Below are positions 1-6,762 of a DNA stretch of 15,500 nt, piece by piece. The DNA is from Collinsella sp. AF02-46-1 (GTDB taxonomy: Bacteria > Actinomycetota > Coriobacteriia > Coriobacteriales > Coriobacteriaceae). The notes below the pieces were generated by a model. The model made no database searches. It was not told where the DNA came from and saw only the letters and a program-made list of their open reading frames with translations. A program made the position numbers and the translations under genes. The first letter of the stretch is position 1, and each line of letters begins with the position of its first letter. Location of the stretch: contig CAKXKM010000046.1 in the NCBI GenBank assembly GCA_934876235.1, forward strand, positions 1 to 15,500. Direction: 5' to 3'.

Positions 1-369
1 GTCGCGGGCGCGCCCGAGGCCCCGCTCGACCGAACCGCCCTGGCGCGAGCCGCCGCGAACCTCGTGGCCAACGCCGCCGAGCACGCGCGCTCGCGCGTGG
101 CGGTCTCCTGCGACGTCGCGGGCGGACACCTCGTCATCGAGGTGGCCGACGACGGACCGGGCTTCTCTCCCGCCGCCCTCGAACGCGGCTGCGAGCGCCT
201 CTTCACAGACGACTCGTCCCGCTCCTCGCGCGACGGAGGCCGCCACTACGGGCTCGGCCTCCATGTCGCCTCCGAGGCCGCGAGCGCCCACGGGGGCTCC
301 GTCTCGCTCGCCAACAGCCCCTCGGGCGGCGCGGTGGTCACCATCGCGGTCCCCCTGTGCGGGATCTGA
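1..369 (+). CDS. Sensor histidine kinase, C-terminal ATPase domain (5' end outside window)
   Basis: The reading frame is open from base 1 to a TGA at 367-369, giving 122 residues of a longer protein. It shows the HATPase_c motifs of two-component sensor kinases in order: an N-box with paired Asn (window residues 20 and 24, in NLVANAAEHA), a G1 box DDGPGF (about 50-55), and a G2 box YGLGLHVA (about 80-87). The usual C-terminal strand follows (GGAVVTIAVPL). This domain binds ATP and phosphorylates a His in the dimerisation helix, which then passes phosphate to a response regulator. The His-box, sensor and any partner regulator lie left of the window, so the signal cannot be named. A GTG at 64 is an internal codon, because the N-box begins upstream of it. 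It is the only plus-strand gene here and is convergent with the long minus-strand array. Confidence 0.88.
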   Translation, partial: VAGAPEAPLDRTALARAAANLVANAAEHARSRVAVSCDVAGGHLVIEVADDGPGFSPAALERGCERLFTDDSSRSSRDGGRHYGLGLHVASEAASAHGGSVSLANSPSGGAVVTIAVPLCGI

Positions 370-481
370 CGACTTCCTCGATGTCTACCTCGACTGCGAT
401 ATGTCGCTCGCCGAGGCCGCGACGAGATGGTGTTGCGTCTGCCCCGCTTGGTGCTTCTAGCTCAAATTTGATCTGATGTAA

Positions 482-513
482 GGCTCGTGCAATCCTGCAT
501 GGGCCGTTCTTTT
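482..513 (+). terminator. Rho-independent terminator for the histidine kinase transcript
   Basis: Bases 482-491 can pair with 496-505 over ten consecutive positions, two of them G-U wobbles, around a 4-nt loop (ATCC). The stem is followed at once by a T-rich tract TTCTTTT (507-513). It lies about 112 nt beyond the kinase stop codon and reads in the kinase's direction. The opposite strand lacks a matching U-tract. This is read by eye and no folding energy was computed. Confidence 0.6.
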
Positions 514-930
514 GGCAATTGCTCGACCGATTCGTGGCTTGAAACACAAATTATCGAGTTAAGGAGACATGGGGTCACACAGCGGCTCTCAGAGCGCCCG
601 CCGCACTCCCCCGCCATTACCCTGCGGCGTCCTCGTATAGAGCCCATCCTGCTTGGCGTTTCGTTGCAACAGCCCACTTGTCCACCGATCAAGTGAACTA
701 CTGGAATAAATACAGCGACACGCTTGTCCGTTATAGTCGCTATATCTGTGTTAATCGCCGCGATAAATACAGCCTGTACTCGGCTGCATACCAGCTACGC
801 GTATGTAGATTCATATCGCGTTAATAAATCGGCTCAAGCGTGTGCAAAACGCGCAAGCAGCCGCAAAAGGCGATTATCGCGCAGGTAGATTTTTGGCACC
901 CTGTTGATTAATCAAAATTAAGCAATTGCT
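514..930. other. AT-richer convergent intergenic spacer without a convincing gene
   Basis: No convincing protein or RNA gene is visible between the kinase terminator and the tRNA terminator. The left part (514-690) has mixed composition. The right part (about 690-940) is visibly richer in A/T than anything else in the window. The short open frames here (up to about 75 codons) have no recognisable motif. Short inverted repeats are dense: 732-744 (TATAG/CTATA), 754-764 (ATCG/CGAT), 870-880 (GCGAT/ATCGC), 904-915 and 918-933. An 11-bp direct repeat occurs at 706-716 and 763-773. The spacer could be a regulatory or small-RNA region or decayed DNA, and the sequence alone does not decide. Confidence 0.5.
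706..773. repeat. Pair of 11-bp direct repeats (ATAAATACAGC)
   Basis: ATAAATACAGC occurs at 706-716 and again at 763-773, with repeat starts 57 bp apart, in the AT-rich part of the convergent spacer. A weaker related block (AATAAATCGGC) appears near 823-833. The role is unknown. Possibilities are a protein-binding site pair or the remnant of a short duplication. Confidence 0.4.
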
Positions 931-933
931 TAA
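904..933. repeat. Two adjacent perfect palindromes
   Basis: TTGATTAATCAA (904-915) is a perfect 12-bp palindrome. TTAAGCAATTGCTTAA (918-933) is a perfect 16-bp palindrome only 2 bp away. Both lie just beyond the tRNA terminator hairpin. The core GCAATTGCT of the second also occurs at 515-523, directly after the kinase terminator. They have no loop, so they look more like dimeric-protein binding sites than RNA hairpins, but no regulator is known. Confidence 0.45.
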
Positions 934-965
934 AACAAAAAGGTCAGGCACTAGGTGCCTGACCT
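931..965 (-). terminator. Rho-independent terminator after tRNA-Pro
   Basis: Bases 941-951 and 955-965 form a perfect 11-bp inverted repeat (AGGTCAGGCAC / GTGCCTGACCT) with a 3-nt loop. Read on the minus strand it follows the tRNA 3' end by 9 nt and is succeeded by a T-rich tract TTTTTGTTTTA (complement of 931-940). The long perfect stem and U-tract make this a strong intrinsic terminator. It would end transcripts of the tRNA gene and any read-through from coaBC. Confidence 0.85.
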
Positions 966-974
966 GCAAACTTC

Positions 975-1051
<77 letters not shown>

Positions 1052-1090
1052 AAGCTTTTGTTTGTTGCTCTGCTCTCGCTCGCAACAGGG

Positions 1091-1123
1091 AGTATATTAA
1101 CCCGAAACTTTAGACTTGTGCAA
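1091..1123 (-). promoter_or_regulatory. Possible promoter for tRNA-Pro
   Basis: In the 80-bp gap after coaBC, the minus strand reads TTGCAC (complement of 1118-1123), then an 18-bp spacer, then TAATAT (1094-1099). A better -10 match TATACT overlaps it at 1091-1096 with a longer, 21-bp spacer. Transcription would begin about 35 nt before the mature tRNA 5' end, leaving a leader for RNase P to remove. The match was made by eye, and read-through from coaBC is an alternative source of transcript. Confidence 0.45.
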
Positions 1124-1131
1124 GAACTTTT

Positions 1132-2346
1132 TTACAAATTTTGAAGCAAGTCCAAAATTGTATCTGCGAGCTGGGGTTTTGTTAGAACGGGAAGTTCTTG
1201 CGTACCCGTTGTGCTCACAATCCAGGCCTTGTTGGTATCGGTTCCAAAGCCCGAATCGGCGCGTGAGACATCGTTGGCGATAATGGCATCGCAACCCTTG
1301 CGGTCGAGCTTTCGCTGTGCGTACTCCAGGACGTTATCGGTCTCGGCCGCAAAGCCGATCACGCACCGCTCCCCCTTCTGGCGCGAAAGCTCAGCCAAAA
1401 TATCGACCGTCTCGACCAGTTTGATGCGATCCAAGCGCTCGTTGGCCTTTTTGAGCTTATGGTCCGCAGGGGATACGGGGGTGTAGTCGGCGACAGCGGC
1501 CGCACAAATGGCCACATCGGCCGTCTGAAAGGCGCTGAGCGCTGCCTTCAGCATTTCAGCGGCGGTCTGCACGCGCACGCACTCCACGCCGTGGGGAACG
1601 TCGAGCGATGTCGGTCCCAGCACGAGCGTGACGGCGGCACCGCGACGTGCGGCCTCCCCCGCCAGGGCGATACCCATCTTGCCCGAAGAACGGTTGCCAA
1701 TGAAGCGCACGGGGTCAATCGGCTCATGCGTGGGGCCGGCGGTAATGACGATGCGCTTGCCCGCCAGGTCTTGTTGCACGGGATTGAGCACCTCGCAGAC
1801 GGCCTCGACGATGTCCTCGGGTTCGCTCATGCGCCCCGTGTCCACGTCGCCGCAGGCAAGGTAGCCACTGCCGGGTCCCACCACGTGGACGCCGCGCTCG
1901 CACAGCGTGGCCATATTGGCCTGCGTGGCCGACGCCTTCCACATGCCATTGTTCATGGCCGGCGCGATAACGACGGGCCGCGGTGTCGCAAGCAACGTTG
2001 TGGAGATGAGGTCATCGGCGATGCCGTTGGCCATCTTGGCGATGATATTGGCCGTCGCGGGCGCCACGACCACCAAGTCGGGCTCCTGCGCCAGCGAGAT
2101 ATGGTGGATGGGGTCAGACGGGTCGTCGAATAGCCCAACCGCGACCGGCTCATTGGTGAGCGCGCGGAAGGTGAGCGGCCCCACAAACTCAGTGGCATGC
2201 TCGCTCATGACGACCTTGACGTGCGCGCCGCGCTTTTGGAGCAGGCGCACGATATTGCACGACTTATAGGCGGCGATCCCGCCGGTAATGCCCAGCAGGA
2301 TCGTTTTTCCCTCAAGTTGCATTGAATTGTTGGATGCCGCCGTCAT
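1132..2346 (-). CDS. coaBC: Bifunctional phosphopantothenoylcysteine decarboxylase / phosphopantothenate-cysteine ligase
   Basis: This cytosolic enzyme joins cysteine to 4'-phosphopantothenate and then decarboxylates the product to 4'-phosphopantetheine, two steps of coenzyme A synthesis. The 404 residues match the usual CoaBC length. The N-terminal FMN-dependent CoaC half shows GITGGIAAYK (19-28), the active-site His in HISLA (His82), APAMNNGMW (128-136) and the reductase Cys in GYLACGD (Cys165). The CoaB half begins near 195 with ITAGPTHEPIDPVR, then GNRSSGKMG (217-225) and a lysine-rich KLKK nucleotide-binding loop, and later GFAAET. All expected catalytic residues appear present. The ATG at 2346 lies 2 bp after the upstream gene's stop. 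A Met at residue 9 (MQLEG) is an alternative start nearer the fold. It is the last protein gene of the array, before tRNA-Pro. Confidence 0.96.
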   Translation of the reverse strand: MTAASNNSMQLEGKTILLGITGGIAAYKSCNIVRLLQKRGAHVKVVMSEHATEFVGPLTFRALTNEPVAVGLFDDPSDPIHHISLAQEPDLVVVAPATANIIAKMANGIADDLISTTLLATPRPVVIAPAMNNGMWKASATQANMATLCERGVHVVGPGSGYLACGDVDTGRMSEPEDIVEAVCEVLNPVQQDLAGKRIVITAGPTHEPIDPVRFIGNRSSGKMGIALAGEAARRGAAVTLVLGPTSLDVPHGVECVRVQTAAEMLKAALSAFQTADVAICAAAVADYTPVSPADHKLKKANERLDRIKLVETVDILAELSRQKGERCVIGFAAETDNVLEYAQRKLDRKGCDAIIANDVSRADSGFGTDTNKAWIVSTTGTQELPVLTKPQLADTILDLLQNL

Positions 2347-2348
2347 CG

Positions 2349-3068
2349 CTAGGCTTCCTTGCTCGGGAGCACCAGGAGGCGGTGGCAGTACGGACAGTGC
2401 GTAATCTCGCTACCGTCGTGGTTGAGGTCGCTCATGGACGATGCCTGCAGCGCGGTGTGGCAGACCGTGGGGATGTTGCCCTGGATGGTCTCGACGGCCA
2501 AGCCGCGGAACTGCTTGAGCAGACGCTCGTAGTCGGTGAGCACGTCGGCCGGCAGCGTGGCGGCAAGAGCGGTGCGCTCCTTAGTGGCGGCTTCGATCTG
2601 AGCCTGCAGGTCGGCAGCCTTGGCGCGGGCGGCCTTGGTACCGGCCTTCACGCCCTCCTCGAACTTGGCGATGATGGCCTGCGCGCGGGTCTCGCGGTCG
2701 AGCGCCTCTTTGTGGGCGACAACGACATCCTTGCGGGTGTGCTCAATCTTGTCCAGGCGCTTGGCCAGGGTGGCGAGCTCGTTTTCCAGGTCCTGTACCT
2801 CGCGGTAGTCGGAGCCGTCGACGTGGCGCTTCTTAGCGGCCTCGATGGCGTTATTGGTCTGGATCTCGGTGGTGTTGAGATCGTCGAGCTCAATATCCAG
2901 GTCCTTGCGTTGGGCGTAGAGCTTGGTCATTTCGGCCTTGAGCTTAACGTAGGTCTTGCGCTTGGAAGCGAGCTCCTTGAGCTCCGGCATATTGGCAAGT
3001 TCGCTCTTGTTGCGGGCGAGCTCCAAATCGATCTGTTGCAGCTTGAGTAGCGTAGCGCCGGCGCTCAT
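2349..3068 (-). CDS. Coiled-coil protein with C-terminal C4-type zinc ribbon (COG1579 family)
   Basis: The 239-residue protein belongs to the zf-RING_7/COG1579 family, whose biochemical role is unsettled. Residues about 5-175 form a long helical, heptad-rich coiled coil (LLKLQQIDLELARNKSEL and onward), followed by a small C-terminal metal-binding domain. That domain normally has two CXXC knuckles. Here the second is intact (Cys225-Pro-Tyr-Cys228), but the first has only Cys203 followed by His204 (TVCHTAL), so one expected Cys is missing. A longer in-frame start exists at 3104, but I chose the ATG at 3068. It overlaps the NIF3 stop as ATGA and has AGGAGAG (3074-3080) 5 nt upstream. The overlap implies translational coupling with NIF3, a neighbour pairing I recall as recurrent in bacteria. 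Confidence 0.85.
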   Translation of the reverse strand: MSAGATLLKLQQIDLELARNKSELANMPELKELASKRKTYVKLKAEMTKLYAQRKDLDIELDDLNTTEIQTNNAIEAAKKRHVDGSDYREVQDLENELATLAKRLDKIEHTRKDVVVAHKEALDRETRAQAIIAKFEEGVKAGTKAARAKAADLQAQIEAATKERTALAATLPADVLTDYERLLKQFRGLAVETIQGNIPTVCHTALQASSMSDLNHDGSEITHCPYCHRLLVLPSKEA

Positions 3069-3874
3069 AAGTTCTCTCCTTTTGTCACAGTCCACCATTG
3101 GCAAGGGTTCAGTATTTTAATCGCATGACGGGGGTCGGCCCCGGCGTCAACTGCAGAGTTCATCAATATATCAACGAACGGCTCCTCGGAGCGGTCGTGG
3201 CCGAGCAAGATCACCGGCAGCCCGCGCAAGGCAAGGTCTTGCGCCACATGGTAGCCCGCCTCGCCCGTCACGACAACATCTGCGCCCGCGGCGATGGCGA
3301 GCTCTCCGAAGTCGCCCAGGGAGCCGCCCAAAATGGCGACGGTGCGGCACGGGCGATCAGCTTTGCCCCACACACGCGGGTCGCTGCCAAAGGCCGTGGC
3401 AGCACGGGTGGCAAGATCGCGCAGCGTGCACGGGTCGTTGAGCGTTGCAAGTGCGCCCAGGCCGGTGGCCTCGGGGTCGTCCACGTGCTCCAGTGAGCTC
3501 ACGGGTGCGGCACCCAGCAGCTTGCTCAGGCAGACACGGGCTTCGTGCGAGCGGTCCAGGTTGGTGTGGAGCGAGATAATGCTCACCCCGCAGCGGGCAG
3601 CCTCGTAGAGGGCCGCACTGCACTGGGGTCGTGTGGCATCCGCCGGACAAAAGGCCTCGGGTGCCTTGATGTATATGGGATGATGCGTCAGCAGCACGTT
3701 GGCGCTTGCTTCTTGGGCGCGGCGAACATTAGCCTCAGTCGCGTCGAGTGCGCAGGCAACACCGGTGATCTCGGCAGCAGGATCTCCCACAGATAGCCCA
3801 ACATGATCCCAGCCCTCGGCGTCCGTCTTGGGATAGCGTGCCAGTAGGGCGCGCTCGAGCTCGGCGACGATCAT
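3065..3874 (-). CDS. NIF3-like dinuclear metal centre protein (YbgI/YqfO family)
   Basis: The 269 residues match the short form of the NIF3 family, without the roughly 100-residue central insertion of Firmicutes YqfO. Members bind two metal ions and are sometimes annotated as GTP cyclohydrolase I type 2, though the cellular role is unclear. Visible metal-site motifs are LTHHP (62-66, two His), HTNLD (103-107, His and Asp) and GHDRSEE near the C terminus (His226, Glu230). GWDHVGLSVG (21-30) is the family's N-terminal signature, usually WDN. The ATG at 3874 overlaps the cysteine desulfurase stop by ATGA, and its own TGA overlaps the start of the zinc-ribbon gene in the same way. The three genes are therefore probably translationally coupled. 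Confidence 0.9.
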   Translation of the reverse strand: MIVAELERALLARYPKTDAEGWDHVGLSVGDPAAEITGVACALDATEANVRRAQEASANVLLTHHPIYIKAPEAFCPADATRPQCSAALYEAARCGVSIISLHTNLDRSHEARVCLSKLLGAAPVSSLEHVDDPEATGLGALATLNDPCTLRDLATRAATAFGSDPRVWGKADRPCRTVAILGGSLGDFGELAIAAGADVVVTGEAGYHVAQDLALRGLPVILLGHDRSEEPFVDILMNSAVDAGADPRHAIKILNPCQWWTVTKGENL

Positions 3875-5049
3875 GCGGCACCTACGATCGAGAGCAGCGT
3901 CTGGGCAAAGTCGTCCAGATCGCCTGGATTCACGCGATCATCGAAGGAGATGCGCAAGGCACCCAGCGCCTGTTCGCGGCCGATGCCCATGGCGCTGAGC
4001 ACGTGGCTCGGGTCCATGCTGCCACTCGAGCATGCCGAGCCTGCCGACACCTCAAAGCCGGCGGCGTCGAGCTTGATGATGAGTTCCTCGGAGTCCATGC
4101 CGTCAATGTAGATCGATACCATGCCGGGCAGACGGTCGGCTTGCGCGTAGTCACCCATGGTGGCGTGAATGCGCTGGTGGGCCGTAAGCGTGGCGTAGAG
4201 CTTGTCGGAAAGGGCTTGCAGCTTCGCGCGCTCCTGAGCCACTTGGGGCGTCAGAGACGAGGCGGCAGCGGCAAAGGCGAGCTGCGTTCGCAGGTCTTGC
4301 GTGCCGGCACGACGACCGGCCTCCTGTCCGCCGCCAAAGATGCGCGGGCGCAGCGGCGTGCGGCTCTTAAGGTAGAGTGCGCCGGATGCCACGGGACCGC
4401 CAATCTTGTGGGCTGCGACGGACATGGCGTCGACGCCCAGCTCGGTGACATCGAGCGGAATATGCAAGTAGCCCTGGATGGCATCGGTGTGGAACAGGGC
4501 ACCTGCGGTGTGCGCAGCTGCGGCAAGCTCGCGGATAGGCTGCACCACGCCGGTCTCGTTGTTGGCGACCATAATGCTCACGAGCGCCACGTCGTCGCTG
4601 AGCAGCTCGACAAGCGTGGCAGGCTCAACGTAGCCCGCGCGGCAGGGCTGCACCAGGTCGACGGTAAAGCCGGCGGCACGCAGCAGCGGCAGGTTGTCCA
4701 GAATCGAATCGTGCTCGATGGCCGAAACGATTACACGACCGCGCTTGCGATCGCGCTGACGAGCGCCCTCGGCAAGACCGAGCAGCGCCAGCTGGTTGGC
4801 TTCGGTGCCGCCGTTGGTCAGTACAATCTCGGACGGGCGGACGCGCGCGCCAAAGCTGCGGGCGATCTCGCGACGTGCAACCTCCAGACGCGCGGCAGCC
4901 TTGCGGCCGAGCGAATGCAGCGAGTTGGGGTTGACGCCGGCAAGCTCGCTGTCGTCGTACTCGCGCTGCGCAAGGAGCGCCTCGGCGCGCATGGGCGTCG
5001 AGGCGGCATAGTCAAGATTCACGGGTATGCGGTTTTGACCTGCGGTCAT
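3871..5049 (-). CDS. Cysteine desulfurase, NifS/IscS-type (class I)
   Basis: This PLP enzyme removes sulfur from cysteine as a persulfide for Fe-S cluster, thiolated tRNA or cofactor synthesis. The 392 residues fit the family. Visible motifs are LDYAASTP (12-19), TNGGTEANQLAL (78-89), His113 in IEHDS (stacks on PLP), NNETG (163-167), HTDAIQG (187-193) and the Schiff-base lysine in AAHKIGG (Lys215). The catalytic Cys340 sits in a long class I loop (SAGSACSSGS). No iscU, sufU or scaffold gene is adjacent, so the acceptor is not evident. The Fe-S proteins IspH and the DUF512 enzyme in the same array are plausible beneficiaries. An AGGAGG sequence 11 nt before the ATG lies in the 3' end of rpe. 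NifS, IscS or a tRNA-specific paralogue cannot be told apart here. Confidence 0.94.
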   Translation of the reverse strand: MTAGQNRIPVNLDYAASTPMRAEALLAQREYDDSELAGVNPNSLHSLGRKAAARLEVARREIARSFGARVRPSEIVLTNGGTEANQLALLGLAEGARQRDRKRGRVIVSAIEHDSILDNLPLLRAAGFTVDLVQPCRAGYVEPATLVELLSDDVALVSIMVANNETGVVQPIRELAAAAHTAGALFHTDAIQGYLHIPLDVTELGVDAMSVAAHKIGGPVASGALYLKSRTPLRPRIFGGGQEAGRRAGTQDLRTQLAFAAAASSLTPQVAQERAKLQALSDKLYATLTAHQRIHATMGDYAQADRLPGMVSIYIDGMDSEELIIKLDAAGFEVSAGSACSSGSMDPSHVLSAMGIGREQALGALRISFDDRVNPGDLDDFAQTLLSIVGAA

Positions 5050-5055
5050 AAGGGT

Positions 5056-5727
5056 TTATGCCTCCTGTGCGGCCTCGTTGCCCAGCTTCTGCAGCAGCGC
5101 AACCTCGGCAGCGGGATCTTCGGACTTAAATACGGCAGAACCGGCCACGAGCACGTTGGCGCCGGCCTTGACGACCTCGACAATGTTCTTGGAAGAAATG
5201 CCACCGTCGACCTCGATCAGGGGCGACACGCCGTGGCGCTCGCACATGGCCTTGAGCTCGTGAAGCTTTGCGATGGTGCCCGGGATAAAGCTCTGGCCGC
5301 CAAAGCCCGGGTTCACGCTCATGAGCAGTACCATATCGACGACGTCGATGATGCTCTCGAGCACGCACACGGGGGTGGCGGGGTTGAGCACCACGCCGGC
5401 CTTGACGCCGCGCTGCTGCAGATGCGTGAGCGTGCGGTGCAGGTGCGTGGAGGCCTCGTAGTGTACGGTGATCATATCGGCACCGGCATCGGCGTACCAA
5501 TCAACCGTCTCGTCGGGGTTCGACACCATCAGGTGCGCGTCGACCGGCACATTGGTGGAGCGCTTGACGGCCTTGAGGATGTCAACGCCAAAGGTGAGGT
5601 TGCCGGTAAAGTGACCGTCCATGACGTCGAAGTGCACGTAGTCGGCACCGGCGATCTTGTCGAGTTCGCCCTTGAGGTTGGCCATGTCGGCCGAGAGGAC
5701 GGACGGAGCGATTTTAATGGAACCCAT
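5056..5727 (-). CDS. rpe: Ribulose-phosphate 3-epimerase
   Basis: The enzyme interconverts ribulose-5-phosphate and xylulose-5-phosphate in the pentose phosphate pathway. The 223-residue (beta/alpha)8 barrel has the expected length. It begins IAPSVLSADMANL. The divalent-metal ligands are in place: His32 and Asp34 in VHFDVMDGHF, His65 in DAHLMV, and Asp174 in IEVDGGI, with Asp34 and Asp174 as the acid/base pair. The flexible loop MSVNPGFGGQSF (136-147) and the phosphate-binding VAGSAVF (194-200) are also present. The ATG at 5727 follows the gpsA stop by 18 bp with an AAAGG element upstream. The desulfurase start follows the rpe stop by 6 bp. Confidence 0.97.
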   Translation of the reverse strand: MGSIKIAPSVLSADMANLKGELDKIAGADYVHFDVMDGHFTGNLTFGVDILKAVKRSTNVPVDAHLMVSNPDETVDWYADAGADMITVHYEASTHLHRTLTHLQQRGVKAGVVLNPATPVCVLESIIDVVDMVLLMSVNPGFGGQSFIPGTIAKLHELKAMCERHGVSPLIEVDGGISSKNIVEVVKAGANVLVAGSAVFKSEDPAAEVALLQKLGNEAAQEA

Positions 5728-5745
5728 GGTAGTAGCCTTTCTGCA

Positions 5746-6753
5746 CTAGTCGGTGAGTCCGTAGAACTCTTGGGAGGGTACGCGGTCGGTAAGAATCTCG
5801 AGCGCCCTATCCAAAGTAACACCGTTGTAGAGCGTTTGCTCCACGGCAAAGGTGAGCGGAATGTCTACGCCCAGTGAACGGGCAAGCTCACTGACGCTGC
5901 GGGCCGCGACGGCGCCCTCGACCACCATATGCGTACGTGCCTGGTACTCGTCGAGCGAGACGCCGTGGGCAAACTCGTAGCCAAAGGTGCGGTTGCGCGA
6001 ATGCTCGGAGGTGCAGGTGGCAATGAGGTCACCCATGCCGGCAAGACCCATGCAGGTCATGGCTTGACCGCCGCGGGCGTGCACCAGACGGCTGATCTCG
6101 GCCAGGCCGCGCGTCATGATGAGGGCAAGCGTGTTGTCGCCCGCACCAGAACCGGCTGAAATGCCGCACACGATGGCGATGACGTTTTTCATGGCGCCGC
6201 AAACCTCGACGCCGGTCATGTCCTGCGACAGGTAGATGCGGAAGGCCGTGGATAGGAGCAGGTCCTTAAAGGTCTCCCCTACCTGCGGATCTTTGCTGGC
6301 GATGACGGCGGCAGAAAGCCCGCCGCGGCAGATCTCCTCGGCATGGTTGGGGCCCGAGAGCGCCGCGACACGCGACTCGTTGCCGATCTCACTGGCGATG
6401 ACCTCGCTCATAAGCAGGCCGGATTCGGGCTCAATACCCTTGGTGAGGCAGAGTGCCGGGGTGTCGGCGGCGATGAAGGGTGCTGCCTGATGGCATACGC
6501 TGCGCAGGTGCGTGGAGGGCACGGCAAAGATGATGGCCTCGGCGCCGTCGAGCGCCTGCGACAGGTCCGTGGCGGCGACAACGTTGCCGGGCAGCTCGTA
6601 GTCCACCAGATACCGGGGATTGCGGTGCTCGGCATTGATGCCGGTGGCCGTTTGCTCGCTGTGGGCCCACATGGTCACGCGCTCGGCTCGCTCGGCGGCG
6701 AGGCCGGCGACGGCGGTTCCCCAGGAGCCGGAGCCAATCAGCGCAACATTCAT
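5746..6753 (-). CDS. gpsA: NAD(P)H-dependent glycerol-3-phosphate dehydrogenase
   Basis: GpsA reduces dihydroxyacetone phosphate to sn-glycerol-3-phosphate, the backbone for phospholipids. The 335-residue cytosolic protein has the usual length. It opens with the dinucleotide-binding loop GSGSWGTAVA (7-16). Later come LTKGIE (Lys105), SGPNHAEE (133-140) and AMKNVIAI (Lys189, the catalytic lysine). Then GSGAGDN (201-207) and the substrate-binding NRTFG region follow. SGPNHAEE has Asn-His where many homologues have Ser-Phe. The ATG at 6753 has AGGAGAG just upstream, and plsY ends 9 bp before it. Its product is the direct substrate of the neighbour PlsY, whose product in turn is used by PlsC in the same array. 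Confidence 0.97.
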   Translation of the reverse strand: MNVALIGSGSWGTAVAGLAAERAERVTMWAHSEQTATGINAEHRNPRYLVDYELPGNVVAATDLSQALDGAEAIIFAVPSTHLRSVCHQAAPFIAADTPALCLTKGIEPESGLLMSEVIASEIGNESRVAALSGPNHAEEICRGGLSAAVIASKDPQVGETFKDLLLSTAFRIYLSQDMTGVEVCGAMKNVIAIVCGISAGSGAGDNTLALIMTRGLAEISRLVHARGGQAMTCMGLAGMGDLIATCTSEHSRNRTFGYEFAHGVSLDEYQARTHMVVEGAVAARSVSELARSLGVDIPLTFAVEQTLYNGVTLDRALEILTDRVPSQEFYGLTD

Positions 6754-6762
6754 GACTCTCTC

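Noticed and set aside
462..696. Overlapping open frames of 69-76 codons on both strands
   Set aside because: They have no motif, no good start context, and overlap the kinase terminator.
1064..1086. Inverted repeat GTTGC/GCAAC as a coaBC terminator
   Set aside because: The stem is only 5 bp with a 13-nt loop and no U-tract follows on the minus strand.
2322..3050. A 242-codon plus-strand open frame rich in Leu, Gly and Val
   Set aside because: It mirrors the coiled-coil gene on the opposite strand; the repetitive hydrophobic composition comes from complementing Lys/Glu/Ala-rich codons.
3838..5877. A 679-codon plus-strand open frame
   Set aside because: It runs antisense to the desulfurase, rpe and the end of gpsA, which all have full family motifs. 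Its sequence is low-complexity and His/Gly/Val/Leu-rich, as expected from the complement of GC-biased codons.
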